A DNA stretch of 64,000 nucleotides from assembly GCF_009729205.1 (NCBI RefSeq), contig NZ_VTHB01000002.1, positions 434,001 through 498,000 of the forward strand. The letters are read 5' to 3'. Below the pieces are notes generated by a model. It searched no databases. It was not told where the DNA came from and saw only the letters and a program-made list of their open reading frames with translations. Shown here one piece after another: positions 43,731 through 53,011 of the stretch; within the stretch, counting starts at the first letter, position 1, and every line of letters starts with the position of its first letter. The stretch is from Mycobacteroides sp. CBMA 271. GTDB lineage: Bacteria; Actinomycetota; Actinomycetes; Mycobacteriales; Mycobacteriaceae. A program made the translations under genes and the position numbers.

Positions 43731-45041
43731 ATGGGAACTCGTATGAGAAATCGATCCACTCTCTCGACTCGACTGGTCGTGATGAACTTCCTGCAGTTTT
43801 TCGTGTGGGGAGCATGGCTGCTGACGCTCGGGGCGTACTGGTTCAACAACAAGCACTGGTCGGGTGCGCACTTCGGGGCCGCGTTCTCCACCATGGGCAT
43901 TGGCGCGATCATCACCCCACCGATCATGGGCGCGATCGCCGACAAGTGGCTCAACGCCGAAAAGCTCTACGGGATACTGCATCTTGTCGGGGCCGCAGCA
44001 CTGTTCGGTCTTCCCCTGGTGAACAGTCCCACCGTCTTCTTCTGGGTTCTGCTGCTCAACATGCTGTGCTACATGCCGTCGCTCTCGCTCGCGATCACAG
44101 TCGCCTTTAACGCCCTCAAGAACGCCGGCAGGGACACCGTCACTAGCTTTCCGCCCATCCGGGTGTGGGGCACGGTGGGATTCATCGCGGCGCTGCACAC
44201 GGTGAGTCTGCTGAGGCTGGAGACCTCGGCCGGCCAGTTCTACGTCGCGGGTACGGCGGCTGTTCTTCTGGGTCTGTACGCCTTCACGCTGCCCGCATGC
44301 CCGCCGAAACTGGACAGCACGCGCAGCAGCACGTTCGCCGACAGGTTCGGCCTCACCGCCTTCACGCTGTTTCGTCATCGCAAGATGGCGGTCTTCCTCA
44401 TCTTCGCGATGCTGCTCGGCGGCGCCCTGCAACTCACCAATGCCTATGGCGACACGTTCCTGCATGACTTCGCGAACGTGGATGCCTACCAGGGTCTGTT
44501 CACCGTCGAGCACCCGGCCATCATCATGTCTATCTCGCAGATCTCCGAGACTTTGTTCATCCTGGCCATCCCATTCTTCTTGCGCCGCTTTGGAATCAAG
44601 ACGGTGACGCTCATGAGCATGGTGGCGTGGACGCTACGTTTCGGTCTGTTCGCGTACGGCAATCCCGGAGACGGGCTCTGGATGATCGTGCTGTCCTGCA
44701 TCATCTACGGCATGGCCTTCGACTTCTTTAACGTCTCGGGCCAGCTGTTCGTCGAGGATCAGTGCGATCCGGCGATCAGGGGGAGCGCGCAGGGCCTGTT
44801 CATGCTGATGACCAACGGGGTGGGCGCCATGTTGGGCAGCCTCATCAGCGGGGCCGTCATCGAGAACTTCTTTACCTACCCCGACCAGAGCAAGGACTGG
44901 CACAGCATCTGGCTGAGCTTTGCCGGATACGCCCTGGTGGTCGCGGTCGCCTTCTTCGCGCTGTTTCGCCACAAGAGGGGCGAAGGCATCGGCGTAGACC
45001 CTGAAGACGCAGGAACACCGCCCGCTACCGTGGGGGTGTGA
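43731..45041 (+). CDS. NupG-type nucleoside transporter (MFS)
   Basis: A 436-residue protein with about twelve membrane helices. MNFLQFFVWGAWLLTLGAYWF near the start, PIMGAIADKWLNAEK and MAFDFFNVSGQLFVE fit the nucleoside:proton symporter family rather than drug-exporting MFS. ATG at 43731 or 43743. It overlaps the phosphatase gene by 4 bp (GTGA), an unexpected coupling of a transporter with a PtpB-type phosphatase. Confidence 0.82.
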   Translation: MGTRMRNRSTLSTRLVVMNFLQFFVWGAWLLTLGAYWFNNKHWSGAHFGAAFSTMGIGAIITPPIMGAIADKWLNAEKLYGILHLVGAAALFGLPLVNSPTVFFWVLLLNMLCYMPSLSLAITVAFNALKNAGRDTVTSFPPIRVWGTVGFIAALHTVSLLRLETSAGQFYVAGTAAVLLGLYAFTLPACPPKLDSTRSSTFADRFGLTAFTLFRHRKMAVFLIFAMLLGGALQLTNAYGDTFLHDFANVDAYQGLFTVEHPAIIMSISQISETLFILAIPFFLRRFGIKTVTLMSMVAWTLRFGLFAYGNPGDGLWMIVLSCIIYGMAFDFFNVSGQLFVEDQCDPAIRGSAQGLFMLMTNGVGAMLGSLISGAVIENFFTYPDQSKDWHSIWLSFAGYALVVAVAFFALFRHKRGEGIGVDPEDAGTPPATVGV

Positions 45042-45868
45042 CGATTTCCAGCGCCGAATCGACCGCCTCCCCCGCAGACAGCACCGTGGAGGGCATCTGG
45101 AACTTTCGAGATGTCGGCGGGCCCGATTCCCCCGTCTCCATCCGGCCCGGCGTGCTGTTCAGATCCTCTGAGCTCAGCGGTCTCACCGCGGCGGGTGCCC
45201 AGACACTCCGTGAATTCGGCGTCACCGACCTGTACGACCTACGTAGCCCCTCCGAGATCGCACGCACCGGATCAGACAGGGTGGACGGCGGAATCCGGGT
45301 ACACGAGGTTCCGTTTGCCACTCCGGTGGCCGGGGAGGAACGCGCCCCCCACGAGATCGCCTACCGGCAGATGATGATCGAAAGCATGACCTCGGGCCGC
45401 GGCCCCGACCCGGCATCGCAGGTCGAGTTCATGCTCTCCGAGTACCGGCGATTCGTCGAACTACCCGGTACGCTCGTCGCCCTCAAGGCGGTGGCCGATC
45501 AACTCGCCAGCGGTGCAACGGCTTTGGTGCACTGTGCGGCGGGCAAGGACCGAACCGGCCTCCTGATCGGGGTCGTGCTGCATTCGGTCGGCATCGACTA
45601 CACCGATATCGCCGCCGACTATCTGTTGAGCAACGCGGCGATCAGCGCCATGCGCGCCCACATCTCCGCGCAGATGAACGCCGCCGAACCCGAGCTCGCG
45701 CAAACCATGGCCGCCATGCTCTCCGACGAGGTGCTCGGCGTCCGCGAGGAGTACCTCGACACCGGATTCAGCCGAGTTGCCAACGTTTTCGGGTCATCCG
45801 AGGCGATGCTGACGGCCGCTGGGATCGACGGCGACGGCCTCACCGCGCTGCGGTCGGCGCTGATCTGA
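45038..45868 (+). CDS. ptbB: PtpB-like tyrosine/lipid phosphatase (Rv0153c-like)
   Basis: A 276-residue phosphatase with P-loop HCAAGKDRTG (Cys166, Arg172), the same loop type as M. tuberculosis PtpB (HCFAGKDRTG), plus WNFRDVGG near residue 21 and LYDLRS. The family removes phosphate from phosphotyrosine/phosphoserine and phosphoinositides; in M. tuberculosis it is a secreted virulence factor, but no signal peptide is seen here. GTG start overlaps the transporter stop. Ends at a 21-bp perfect hairpin. Confidence 0.9.
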   Translation: MTISSAESTASPADSTVEGIWNFRDVGGPDSPVSIRPGVLFRSSELSGLTAAGAQTLREFGVTDLYDLRSPSEIARTGSDRVDGGIRVHEVPFATPVAGEERAPHEIAYRQMMIESMTSGRGPDPASQVEFMLSEYRRFVELPGTLVALKAVADQLASGATALVHCAAGKDRTGLLIGVVLHSVGIDYTDIAADYLLSNAAISAMRAHISAQMNAAEPELAQTMAAMLSDEVLGVREEYLDTGFSRVANVFGSSEAMLTAAGIDGDGLTALRSALI

Positions 45869-45872
45869 TCCG

Positions 45873-45930
45873 GCGAGAAGGCACTCAGGTACAGAAATCG
45901 ATTGTTTTGTGTACCTGAGTGCCTTCTCGC
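45873..45930. terminator. Perfect 21-bp hairpin between convergent genes
   Basis: Arms 45873-45893 and 45910-45930 are perfectly complementary over 21 bp around a 16-nt loop containing TTTT. It separates the ptbB stop from the convergent DUF456 stop and probably terminates both directions. Length and perfection exceed an ordinary terminator. Confidence 0.75.
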
Positions 45931-45942
45931 GGGGCATAGGAA

Positions 45943-46422
45943 TCAGACCAACACAGCGCCGAGCCAAATTCCGGCCGACACCATGGCGCCCACCATTTCA
46001 ATACCGATCGAGGTGGCCACCGCTTTCACCGCGGTGACCGTCGCACCCCACGCCTGTTTCTGACTGTTGCGTCGAATGAATTCGACGAGGTAGATGCCCA
46101 GCACGAAGCCGATCACCAACCCCACCACCGGGATGACGAAAAACCCGATGATTGCCGCGATCCCGCCAAAAACCAAGCTGAGCGCGGGCACCCCCGCCTC
46201 TCGCATGCGTTGGGCCGGCCACACGTACTTCACCACCGTGGTTGCTATGGCCAACGCCACCACGATTCCCAGGACCACCCAGGCCTTCGTGGTTGATTCA
46301 ATCAACGCCCACGTGCCGACAGACAGCACCACCAAGGTGGTTCCGGGAACCATCGGCACCACGATGCCGACCATCCCGATAGCGATCCCCAGGGCAACGA
46401 GCAGCAGCCCACCGACGGCCAT
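45943..46422 (-). CDS. DUF456 family membrane protein
   Basis: A 159-residue, four- to five-helix protein with two Gly-rich repeats (GMVGIVVPMVPGTTLVVL and GGIAAIIGFFVIPVVGLVIGFVLGIYLVE), the DUF456 pattern. It starts 12 bp after the stop of the Mce-associated gene and so is likely the last gene of the mce operon. Function unknown; the context suggests a membrane accessory of the transporter or a read-through gene. Confidence 0.75.
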   Translation of the reverse strand: MAVGGLLLVALGIAIGMVGIVVPMVPGTTLVVLSVGTWALIESTTKAWVVLGIVVALAIATTVVKYVWPAQRMREAGVPALSLVFGGIAAIIGFFVIPVVGLVIGFVLGIYLVEFIRRNSQKQAWGATVTAVKAVATSIGIEMVGAMVSAGIWLGAVLV

Positions 46423-46434
46423 CGAAGGCGGGTC

Positions 46435-47181
46435 TTAGGCCAGCTCGACGTTACTGGCGAGCCAGCGTCCGTCGACCTTCTCCATCGTTATCTGCACACG
46501 GCTGCGGTCCATGCGCGGTTCCTGAACCGCCACATTGGTTACTGCCTGATCGATGAACAGCAGCACCTCGACCTTATCCGGCGTTGCCGACTTCACAGCG
46601 GAGTCAACGACAGCTCCGGTTGCCTTTGCCTTGTTCTCGACCATGACCTGACGCAAGGCGGCACTGGATTCGGCGTAGTTCTTCTTGAAATCGCCAGTCG
46701 ACTTGTCCAAGGTCTTGCTGGACGTGTCATCGAGCTTCGTGCTGTCCACGTTGATCATGACGTTGGCGAATTCCTGCGCCGCGACCAGCGCCTCACTCGA
46801 CGAACTCTGTTCGATGCGCTGCTCTTCGTAGAGCCGGCCGATGACGGCCGTCCCCGCGGCTACAGCGATCACGGCAACGGCGGCAGCGGTCAAGGCCCAA
46901 TGACGGCCCTTCATGCCCCCGGACTTGCCGTCTTCCTCGTCATCCGGTTCGAGGCTGATGTCCTCGTCGTCTTCCGAGTCATTCTTTGAGTCATCTTTCG
47001 AGTCATCGGAATCCTTCGGCGATGCCTCGGCATCGAAGTCGGCGACCTCCGAAGAGTCCGCTACTTCCGAACCCGAATCGGCGGCGGTGTCAGCCGCCTT
47101 GTCCGCGGTGGACTCGACGTTCTCCGTTACCACGGCCTCTTCCGCCTTCTTGGCGTCCTTGCCTGCAGCGTCGTCTGCCAT
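46435..47181 (-). CDS. Mce-associated membrane protein with acidic N-terminus
   Basis: A 248-residue protein: residues 1-88 are highly acidic and Ser/Asp-rich with imperfect KDDSKNDSEDDED-type repeats, one transmembrane helix follows (ALTAAAVAVIAVAAGTAVIG), then a 130-residue external domain with EFANVMINVDSTKLDDTSSKTL and the C-terminal MEKVDGRWLASNVELA typical of Mas proteins encoded after mceF. Mas proteins stabilise Mce transporters. AAGGAG precedes the ATG at 47181. Confidence 0.82.
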   Translation of the reverse strand: MADDAAGKDAKKAEEAVVTENVESTADKAADTAADSGSEVADSSEVADFDAEASPKDSDDSKDDSKNDSEDDEDISLEPDDEEDGKSGGMKGRHWALTAAAVAVIAVAAGTAVIGRLYEEQRIEQSSSSEALVAAQEFANVMINVDSTKLDDTSSKTLDKSTGDFKKNYAESSAALRQVMVENKAKATGAVVDSAVKSATPDKVEVLLFIDQAVTNVAVQEPRMDRSRVQITMEKVDGRWLASNVELA

Positions 47182-47226
47182 GGTTGTGCTCCTTGCGCTT
47201 CCTACTGATACCTATCCGGGTACGCC

Positions 47227-48585
47227 TTAACGACCGGTAGGCGGAGTATTACCGAAACCGGGCGGTGGCGCAGGCGCCTCGGGAGGCAAGGGTGCATCCC
47301 CAGGAATCGGGAGAGGCCACTGCGGTCCACCATACGGCGTCGGAACGCTCCACTTACCCCGTGGCGTCGGATCGGACACCTTCGCCAGGTCCGCATTGGG
47401 CGGCGGACCCGCGGTGTCGTCATCTGCGGGCCGCGGCGCGTTCCGAGCACCACGAACCAGCACCGCCGGATCGGGATTGGCGCAGTAGGTGGAGTACAGC
47501 GCCGGCTCATAGAAGCTGGCATCCGACACAGGCCTGCGCGGTGTCGCGTAATCGCAGGTCGGCCGCGGATACAGCAGGTCTGCCAGCGCCCAGATGGCGC
47601 CGTCGTGGAAAATCGTCGAGACGCTCTCCAGCGTAGATCCGCGCACCTCGGGCCCCGGGAACAGCGCGTTGAGCGCGGGCACCCGCACGTAGTTGATCTG
47701 CGCGACGGTGGCGAGGTTGCCCAGCAGTTGCACCATGGTGTCGGAGTTGTCGGCGAAGATGTTGTCCACACCGTGCAATGTCTGCGGCGCCCGACCGAGC
47801 AGTGTCCGGAATCCGCCGTCCATCTTCTTCAGCCCGGCGAAGGTGCTGCCCAGCTGCTGGCCGGTCGAATCCAGGCCCGAGTTGAGGTCGACGAGGGTCG
47901 AGAAAGTCACCCTGCCGGACTTGAGCAGGTCAACCGTTTCCGGCAGCACCCCGTCCAGGGTGGTGATCAGGAAGGTCCCGCCGTCGAAGATATCGGCGAG
48001 CTTGTCGGCCCCCTGGGTGCTGACACCCATCTCCTGACGAATGACCTTGAGCTTCTCGGTATCGAGCTGCGCGAGCAGACCGTCGGAATCCGCCAGCACC
48101 TGCGCAAGGGTCATCGGCGTGCTCGCCTGGCCCATCGCGACGATGCTGTTGTTCCCCAGGAACGGGCCGTCGTTGGTCGTCGGGCGGAAATCGAGGTACT
48201 GCTCACCCGCCGGCGAGAGTCCAGAGACCCGCACTTCGCTGCTCACCGGTAGCTTCACGCCGCTCTCGATCGACGCCGTCGCGACCACGCCGCCCTTTTC
48301 CAGGTTGACGGACTGCACCCGGCCGATCGGGACGCCACGCAGCGTGACTTCCTGATTCGGCAACAGCCCACCGGATTCGTGCAGCTGCACCTTCACCTGG
48401 TACTTGGACTCGATCGGGTTGACCTTCAAGGTTCCGAACATCACGTAGCCGGCACAGACAACGAGAATCCCCACCAGGCCGACCACGGACAGCCACTTCC
48501 AGCTGCGCTTGAAGACGTCGGACAATGCCACCAGTCCGCGGGAGATCGACTCCAGCAGACCCCCGCTTGTCTGGGGCGCGGTCAT
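47227..48585 (-). CDS. mceF: MceF-type subunit, complete mce operon
   Basis: A 452-residue MCE protein with a transmembrane helix at about 33-52, core SGGLLPNQEVTLRGVPIGRVQSV and a Pro-rich tail. TPRGKWSVPTPYGGPQWPLP and ALYSTYCANPDPAVLVRGARNAPRPADDDTAGPP (seen in parts) parallel the MceF at 19604, so the two clusters are close relatives. The ATG overlaps the mceE stop by 4 bp. Confidence 0.87.
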   Translation of the reverse strand: MTAPQTSGGLLESISRGLVALSDVFKRSWKWLSVVGLVGILVVCAGYVMFGTLKVNPIESKYQVKVQLHESGGLLPNQEVTLRGVPIGRVQSVNLEKGGVVATASIESGVKLPVSSEVRVSGLSPAGEQYLDFRPTTNDGPFLGNNSIVAMGQASTPMTLAQVLADSDGLLAQLDTEKLKVIRQEMGVSTQGADKLADIFDGGTFLITTLDGVLPETVDLLKSGRVTFSTLVDLNSGLDSTGQQLGSTFAGLKKMDGGFRTLLGRAPQTLHGVDNIFADNSDTMVQLLGNLATVAQINYVRVPALNALFPGPEVRGSTLESVSTIFHDGAIWALADLLYPRPTCDYATPRRPVSDASFYEPALYSTYCANPDPAVLVRGARNAPRPADDDTAGPPPNADLAKVSDPTPRGKWSVPTPYGGPQWPLPIPGDAPLPPEAPAPPPGFGNTPPTGR

Positions 48586-49763
48586 CGGCCCGGTCCCGGT
48601 TCCGGCGAGGCCGGCGCGGCGGCCGGTTGAGGCGCGGCTGGCGGTTCCGGGGCTGGCGGGTTGGGTCCCTGACCCACGACCCGTTCCTGCAACCGGTACA
48701 GCGAATACTTGAAGCTGCCAACGAGATAGCCCCAGTCGGCCTGCTTAGGACCGTGGAACGTTGGGTCGCCCTTGTACCCGGCATCGGGCCAGTTGCCGAG
48801 CGCCAGCTTGGCCATGTTGACGTCGACGGACAGTCCGCTACCCGAATTGGCCTTGACGGCAACCGGTATCAACCGGTTCAGTGCGACCAGGCTGGTATTG
48901 GGGCTGGTGGTGATGTCGTTGAATCCGCGGGCGATCGAGTTCAAGTCGGCGATCATACTGCGGGTGTCGGTGCCCTGGATCGACGGGAACTTCGCCAGCT
49001 GATCGGAGATGTGGCCCGCCGTGTCGGCCAAATCGCCGACCTGATTGGGGTCGATCGCCCGCAGCGCGGGTGCCGAGGACTCCAGCAGATCGTTGATCGT
49101 CTTTTCCCGCGCCGACAGCGTCGAGGCCAACCGGGAGGTCTTGTCGAGCGAGTTCTGGATCTGGGCCGACCGGCCGTTGAGCGTGCCCATCAACTGATCG
49201 GACTGCTTGACGATCTCACCGAACACGATGCCGTTGCTGCCTTGTCCGCCAGACGACTTTCCAAACCCGTTGACCAGGTGTGTCAGATTCCTGATGACAC
49301 CGCCGTTGACGAGGACGGCCGCGGAGGCGAGCACACCCTCGACCGTGGCGGCCGAGGACGTCGTGTCGAGACCCAGCTTGTCGCCGTTCTTGAGAAGCTG
49401 GCCCGATGCCTTGGCAGGTGGCGTGACGGCCACGAAAACGTCGCCGAGCGGGGTTGCCGTGCGGAGCTGCGCGGTCGTACCGACGGGCAGTCGCACACCC
49501 TCACGAATCCGTAGCTGCACCACCGCCACGTAGTCGAGCGCCTCCATCGATTCGACCTCGCCGACATCGGCGCCGCCCAGACGAACCTTGGCCTTCGCAG
49601 GGAGGTTGAGCGCATTGGCGAATCGCGCGGTCAGCTTGTAGGAATCCGAGCCCATGTTGGGGGCGGGAAGCGGCAGGCTGTCGAGTCCCGGTGGGGTGCA
49701 CGCAGATACGGCAAGAACACCGGCCAGGGCGAGCGCGGCCAACCTGGGCTTCGAAATGCTCAT
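48582..49763 (-). CDS. mceE: MceE-type lipoprotein, complete mce operon
   Basis: ATG at 49763 (MSISKPRLAAL) gives 393 residues with lipobox VSAC (Cys22). MCE core LPAKAKVRLGGADVGEVESM and a Pro/Ala-rich tail. The 30 extra residues of the longer frame to 49853 are antisense-like. It starts 5 bp after the mceD stop. Expected to be lipid-anchored on the outer leaflet of the membrane. Confidence 0.87.
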   Translation of the reverse strand: MSISKPRLAALALAGVLAVSACTPPGLDSLPLPAPNMGSDSYKLTARFANALNLPAKAKVRLGGADVGEVESMEALDYVAVVQLRIREGVRLPVGTTAQLRTATPLGDVFVAVTPPAKASGQLLKNGDKLGLDTTSSAATVEGVLASAAVLVNGGVIRNLTHLVNGFGKSSGGQGSNGIVFGEIVKQSDQLMGTLNGRSAQIQNSLDKTSRLASTLSAREKTINDLLESSAPALRAIDPNQVGDLADTAGHISDQLAKFPSIQGTDTRSMIADLNSIARGFNDITTSPNTSLVALNRLIPVAVKANSGSGLSVDVNMAKLALGNWPDAGYKGDPTFHGPKQADWGYLVGSFKYSLYRLQERVVGQGPNPPAPEPPAAPQPAAAPASPEPGPGR

Positions 49764-49768
49764 CACAA

Positions 49769-50902
49769 CTACTGCCCCATCCTGGCCATGCCGTCGAGCA
49801 TGTACGTCAACCCGAAGTCGGGTCCGTAATCGGCCATCGTGCCGGTGCTGCATCCGAGCTGCCGCAACCCCATCATGTTGCAGATTTCCTTGGTGAACTG
49901 GCTCTCGAACAGCAGCTTGTCCAACAACGGATGCAGCCGAATCGACCCGTTCACCGGGTCGATGACGCGGTCCAGATTGTCCAGCGTCAGCGGCAGCAGA
50001 TCCAGGGTTTCCTTCAGCTCGCGCTGGTTGTCGGTCAACGACTGCATGGTGACGTTGGTGTTGCCCAGCAGACCCTTGATGACGTCGCGATTCTTCTCGA
50101 TGAGCTCGGCAGTGTTCTTGAGGACCTCGTTGGCCTTGCGCCCCGTGGTTCCGGTACCGAACTTCTCGGCCGCCAACACGTCTGAGGTGCCGTGCACCGC
50201 CGAACCGAACTGGCGAATTGCCTTGTCGTTCTCCGCCATCGCATTTACCAGTGAGCTCACGCTCTTGATGATGGTGCTGAGCTGATCCTTGGTCTCGGCG
50301 CCATCGGTGGTCATCTTGAGCGCCTTCGACAATTCGTCGAGCGCGGTCTTGACCTGTTCGCCGTTACCGGCAGCGGTCTGTGCTCCGATGTTGACGAGGT
50401 CCGCGGCCGGTCCGCCGCCCTTGCCGTCGCCCTTCATCGCCGAGCTGAGCTTGTCGACGGTGGCGAGCACCCGGTCGAATCCGACAGGCGTGCGGGTGCG
50501 GTCGAGCGGGATGGTGTCGCCGTCCTTGAGCACCGGCCCCTCGGTATAGGGCGGGCTCAACGCGACATGCCGGTCGGTGAGCACCGAGCTGGTGAAGGCG
50601 GCCGCGACGACGTTCGCGGGCACCTTCACGTCCCGATCCACGTTGAACTTGACCTCGACGTAGGTGCCCTTGGCGGTCACCGACTCGATGCTGCCTACCG
50701 GCAGGCCGAGCACCTCGACCACATTGCCTACGAAAAGGCCCGACCCCTCATCGAATTGGGCGGTGACGGAGATCTTGTCATCCACCACGCCGGCCTTGCG
50801 TAGACCCAGGTACCCGCCGATCAGGGCCAGCACCACGAGCACCGACACCGCACCGATCATCAGTACCCGGCGAGACTTGGAACCTTGCTGCGGCATGGTC
50901 AT
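49769..50902 (-). CDS. mceD: MceD-type subunit, complete mce operon
   Basis: A 377-residue MCE protein: signal-anchor helix (VLMIGAVSVLVVLALIGGYLGL), core SGLFVGNVVEVLGLPVGSIESV, MKGDGKGGGPAADLV and C-terminal GLRQLGCSTGTMADYGPDFG shared with the copy at 22059. ATG at 50902 has AAGGAAGGGA upstream. The 34-bp gap to mceC is the longest inside the mceA-F run. Confidence 0.87.
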   Translation of the reverse strand: MTMPQQGSKSRRVLMIGAVSVLVVLALIGGYLGLRKAGVVDDKISVTAQFDEGSGLFVGNVVEVLGLPVGSIESVTAKGTYVEVKFNVDRDVKVPANVVAAAFTSSVLTDRHVALSPPYTEGPVLKDGDTIPLDRTRTPVGFDRVLATVDKLSSAMKGDGKGGGPAADLVNIGAQTAAGNGEQVKTALDELSKALKMTTDGAETKDQLSTIIKSVSSLVNAMAENDKAIRQFGSAVHGTSDVLAAEKFGTGTTGRKANEVLKNTAELIEKNRDVIKGLLGNTNVTMQSLTDNQRELKETLDLLPLTLDNLDRVIDPVNGSIRLHPLLDKLLFESQFTKEICNMMGLRQLGCSTGTMADYGPDFGLTYMLDGMARMGQ

Positions 50903-50936
50903 GCAGGGTTCCCTTCCTTGCGCTCATTCGCGATGC

Positions 50937-51962
50937 TCATTCGCAGTCCTTGAAGTATTCGAGCATGCCCCACTGCTCGGCGCGGCTGCTGATGGCGCAC
51001 ATCCAGTTGTCGACGACCAGACCGTTGATCAGGTTGATGTTCAGGGAGTAGGCCGAGCCGGTCGCGTTGGTCAGGTTCCGCAGCGGTACGGGCAGGATCT
51101 GCAACAGGTTTCGTATGTAGTCGTCGTGATCGCTGGCCATCGCGGTCACGTCCTTGAGCTGGCGCAGCAGCGTCTCGAATGCGGGCCGATCCTTGACAAC
51201 AACCTTGCTCAGCAGATCGACCACCTTGGTGATCGAAACCATCAGGCGCTGGAACGAAGCCTTGCGGGATACAAACTCTCCCAGCAGGTCCCGGCCTTGG
51301 TAGACCAGGTGTCCGAGGTTCGCCTGCTGCCGATGCAGCGTTGACGTCACGGTGGATGCACTCTTGAGGAGCTCACCGATCTGCGTGCGCCGGGTGGCGA
51401 CGATTCCGGACAGTTCCTTGAGGTTCTTCATGGCGTCGGGCAGCGCCTCGGGTAGCCCGTTGAGCTGCTTGGCCAGAATCTCGATGGACTGGGCCAACTT
51501 GGCCGTGTCCACCTGCTCGTAGGTGGCGGCCGTATCCGCGAGCAGCGCCTGCAGGTCGTACGGCACCTCGGTGTGCGACAGCATGATTCGCTTGTTCGGG
51601 ATGGCGCCCGCACCACGCGGACGCAACTCGACGTACCGCGAACCCAGCAGTGTGGTGGTCTTGATGGCGGCCTGGGTCTCGGAGCCCAGCTTCACTTCGT
51701 CGCGCACCCGCATGTCGACGAGCACCTTGGTGCCGTCGAGCACAACGCTTTTCACCTCGCCGATGTCCACCCCGGCGACGCTGACGTAGTCACCCTTCTT
51801 GAGCTGAGCCGCCTGCGCGAACTCGGCCTGGTACCGGGTGTACCCGACACCGATCTGGCGGAACATCAGCATGGCCGCGATGATCGCCACGACAACTCCG
51901 ACGGCGATCATGCCGATCCAGAACTTGCTGCGGTCTTCTAGCGTGCGTTCACGGGGGCTCAT
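50937..51962 (-). CDS. mceC: MceC-type subunit, complete mce operon
   Basis: ATG at 51962 (MSPRERTLEDRS) overlaps the mceB stop (ATGA) and gives 341 residues. Transmembrane helix at about 15-35, core AQLKKGDYVSVAGVDIGEVKSV, TTTLLGSRYVELRPRG and C-terminal ISSRAEQWGMLEYFKDCE. Same plan and terminal Cys as the copy at 23189. Confidence 0.87.
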   Translation of the reverse strand: MSPRERTLEDRSKFWIGMIAVGVVVAIIAAMLMFRQIGVGYTRYQAEFAQAAQLKKGDYVSVAGVDIGEVKSVVLDGTKVLVDMRVRDEVKLGSETQAAIKTTTLLGSRYVELRPRGAGAIPNKRIMLSHTEVPYDLQALLADTAATYEQVDTAKLAQSIEILAKQLNGLPEALPDAMKNLKELSGIVATRRTQIGELLKSASTVTSTLHRQQANLGHLVYQGRDLLGEFVSRKASFQRLMVSITKVVDLLSKVVVKDRPAFETLLRQLKDVTAMASDHDDYIRNLLQILPVPLRNLTNATGSAYSLNINLINGLVVDNWMCAISSRAEQWGMLEYFKDCE

Positions 51963-53011
51963 TCGATCCCTCGGCATTTCGGTGTGTATTTGGCGACACC
52001 ACCGTGTGTGGCGTGCCGGACGATGGCGGGCACCAGGTCGTTGAGGCCCGGGAAGAATCCGTTGATATTCAGCGAGCAGGCGTACGAATTGCCGTACGCG
52101 CCATCCTGAGTCGTGCGCGCCAGACCCTTGAGGAGCAGCGGCAGGTTGGCGCCGAGGAACGCGAACTGATCCTTGTTCGCAAGGATGTGCGCCGCCGTGC
52201 CCGGCTCGCGGTAGATCATCTCCTGCAGTTGCGGGTACACGTTGTCGCCGATGGTCTGGATCCGATTCACCACGTGGGTGGCCGAACCGAGCGAGGACAC
52301 CAGGGTCTTGCGGCGGTTGTCCAGCTCGCCCACCACGTTTTGGCCCTGCACAACGAGTTGGTCCAGGTTGTCGTTCTGCTTGGCGACGTTGTCCAGCACC
52401 GTGTTGAGGTTCTCGATGAGCTCACCGAGCGACCGATCGCGTCCGGCAAAGGATTTGGTGATCTCGGTGGTCTGCGCAACCACATGGGCCAGCGCGCCGG
52501 TGTCACCCGCGAAGGCATCGATGAGCCCGTTGGACAGGTTGTCGACCTGCTTGGGGTCCAGCAGGGTGAACAACGGCTCGAATCCGTTGAGCAACGCGCC
52601 GACGTCGAAGGATGGTTCGGTGCGCTCTACCGGGATCACGCTGCCCTCGGCGAGACGTTCCGGGCTGCCATCGGGTCCCCGGGACAGCGAGATGTACCGC
52701 TGCCCGATGATGTTCTGATAGGTCACCGAGACAATCGAATTGCCGTACAGGTTCTGGTTGCTCTTGACCCGGAACTTGAGCTTGGCGAGCGCACCATCCA
52801 ATTCGATCGAATCGACGCGGCCCACGCGCACACCGGCGATACGTACGTCGTCGCCGGACCGCACGCCGGTGACATCGGTGAAGATCGCGGTGTAGCTCTT
52901 GGTATCACCGGTGGTGTCGCGGCGCAAGGTGCCGTACACCAGTGTCGTCACGCCAATGGCGAACGCGACGAACAGCGACAGCCCGATCACCGCGGCCCGG
53001 AAGTTCTTCAT
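51959..53011 (-). CDS. mceB: MceB-type subunit, complete mce operon
   Basis: A 350-residue MCE protein with helix AVIGLSLFVAFAIGVTTLVYG, core VTGVRSGDDVRIAGVRVGRVDSI and NSYACSLNINGFFPGLNDLVP near the C-terminus, followed by YTPKCRG. ATG overlaps the mceA stop. Pairs with the copy at 24228 over its whole length. Confidence 0.87.
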   Translation of the reverse strand: MKNFRAAVIGLSLFVAFAIGVTTLVYGTLRRDTTGDTKSYTAIFTDVTGVRSGDDVRIAGVRVGRVDSIELDGALAKLKFRVKSNQNLYGNSIVSVTYQNIIGQRYISLSRGPDGSPERLAEGSVIPVERTEPSFDVGALLNGFEPLFTLLDPKQVDNLSNGLIDAFAGDTGALAHVVAQTTEITKSFAGRDRSLGELIENLNTVLDNVAKQNDNLDQLVVQGQNVVGELDNRRKTLVSSLGSATHVVNRIQTIGDNVYPQLQEMIYREPGTAAHILANKDQFAFLGANLPLLLKGLARTTQDGAYGNSYACSLNINGFFPGLNDLVPAIVRHATHGGVAKYTPKCRGIE

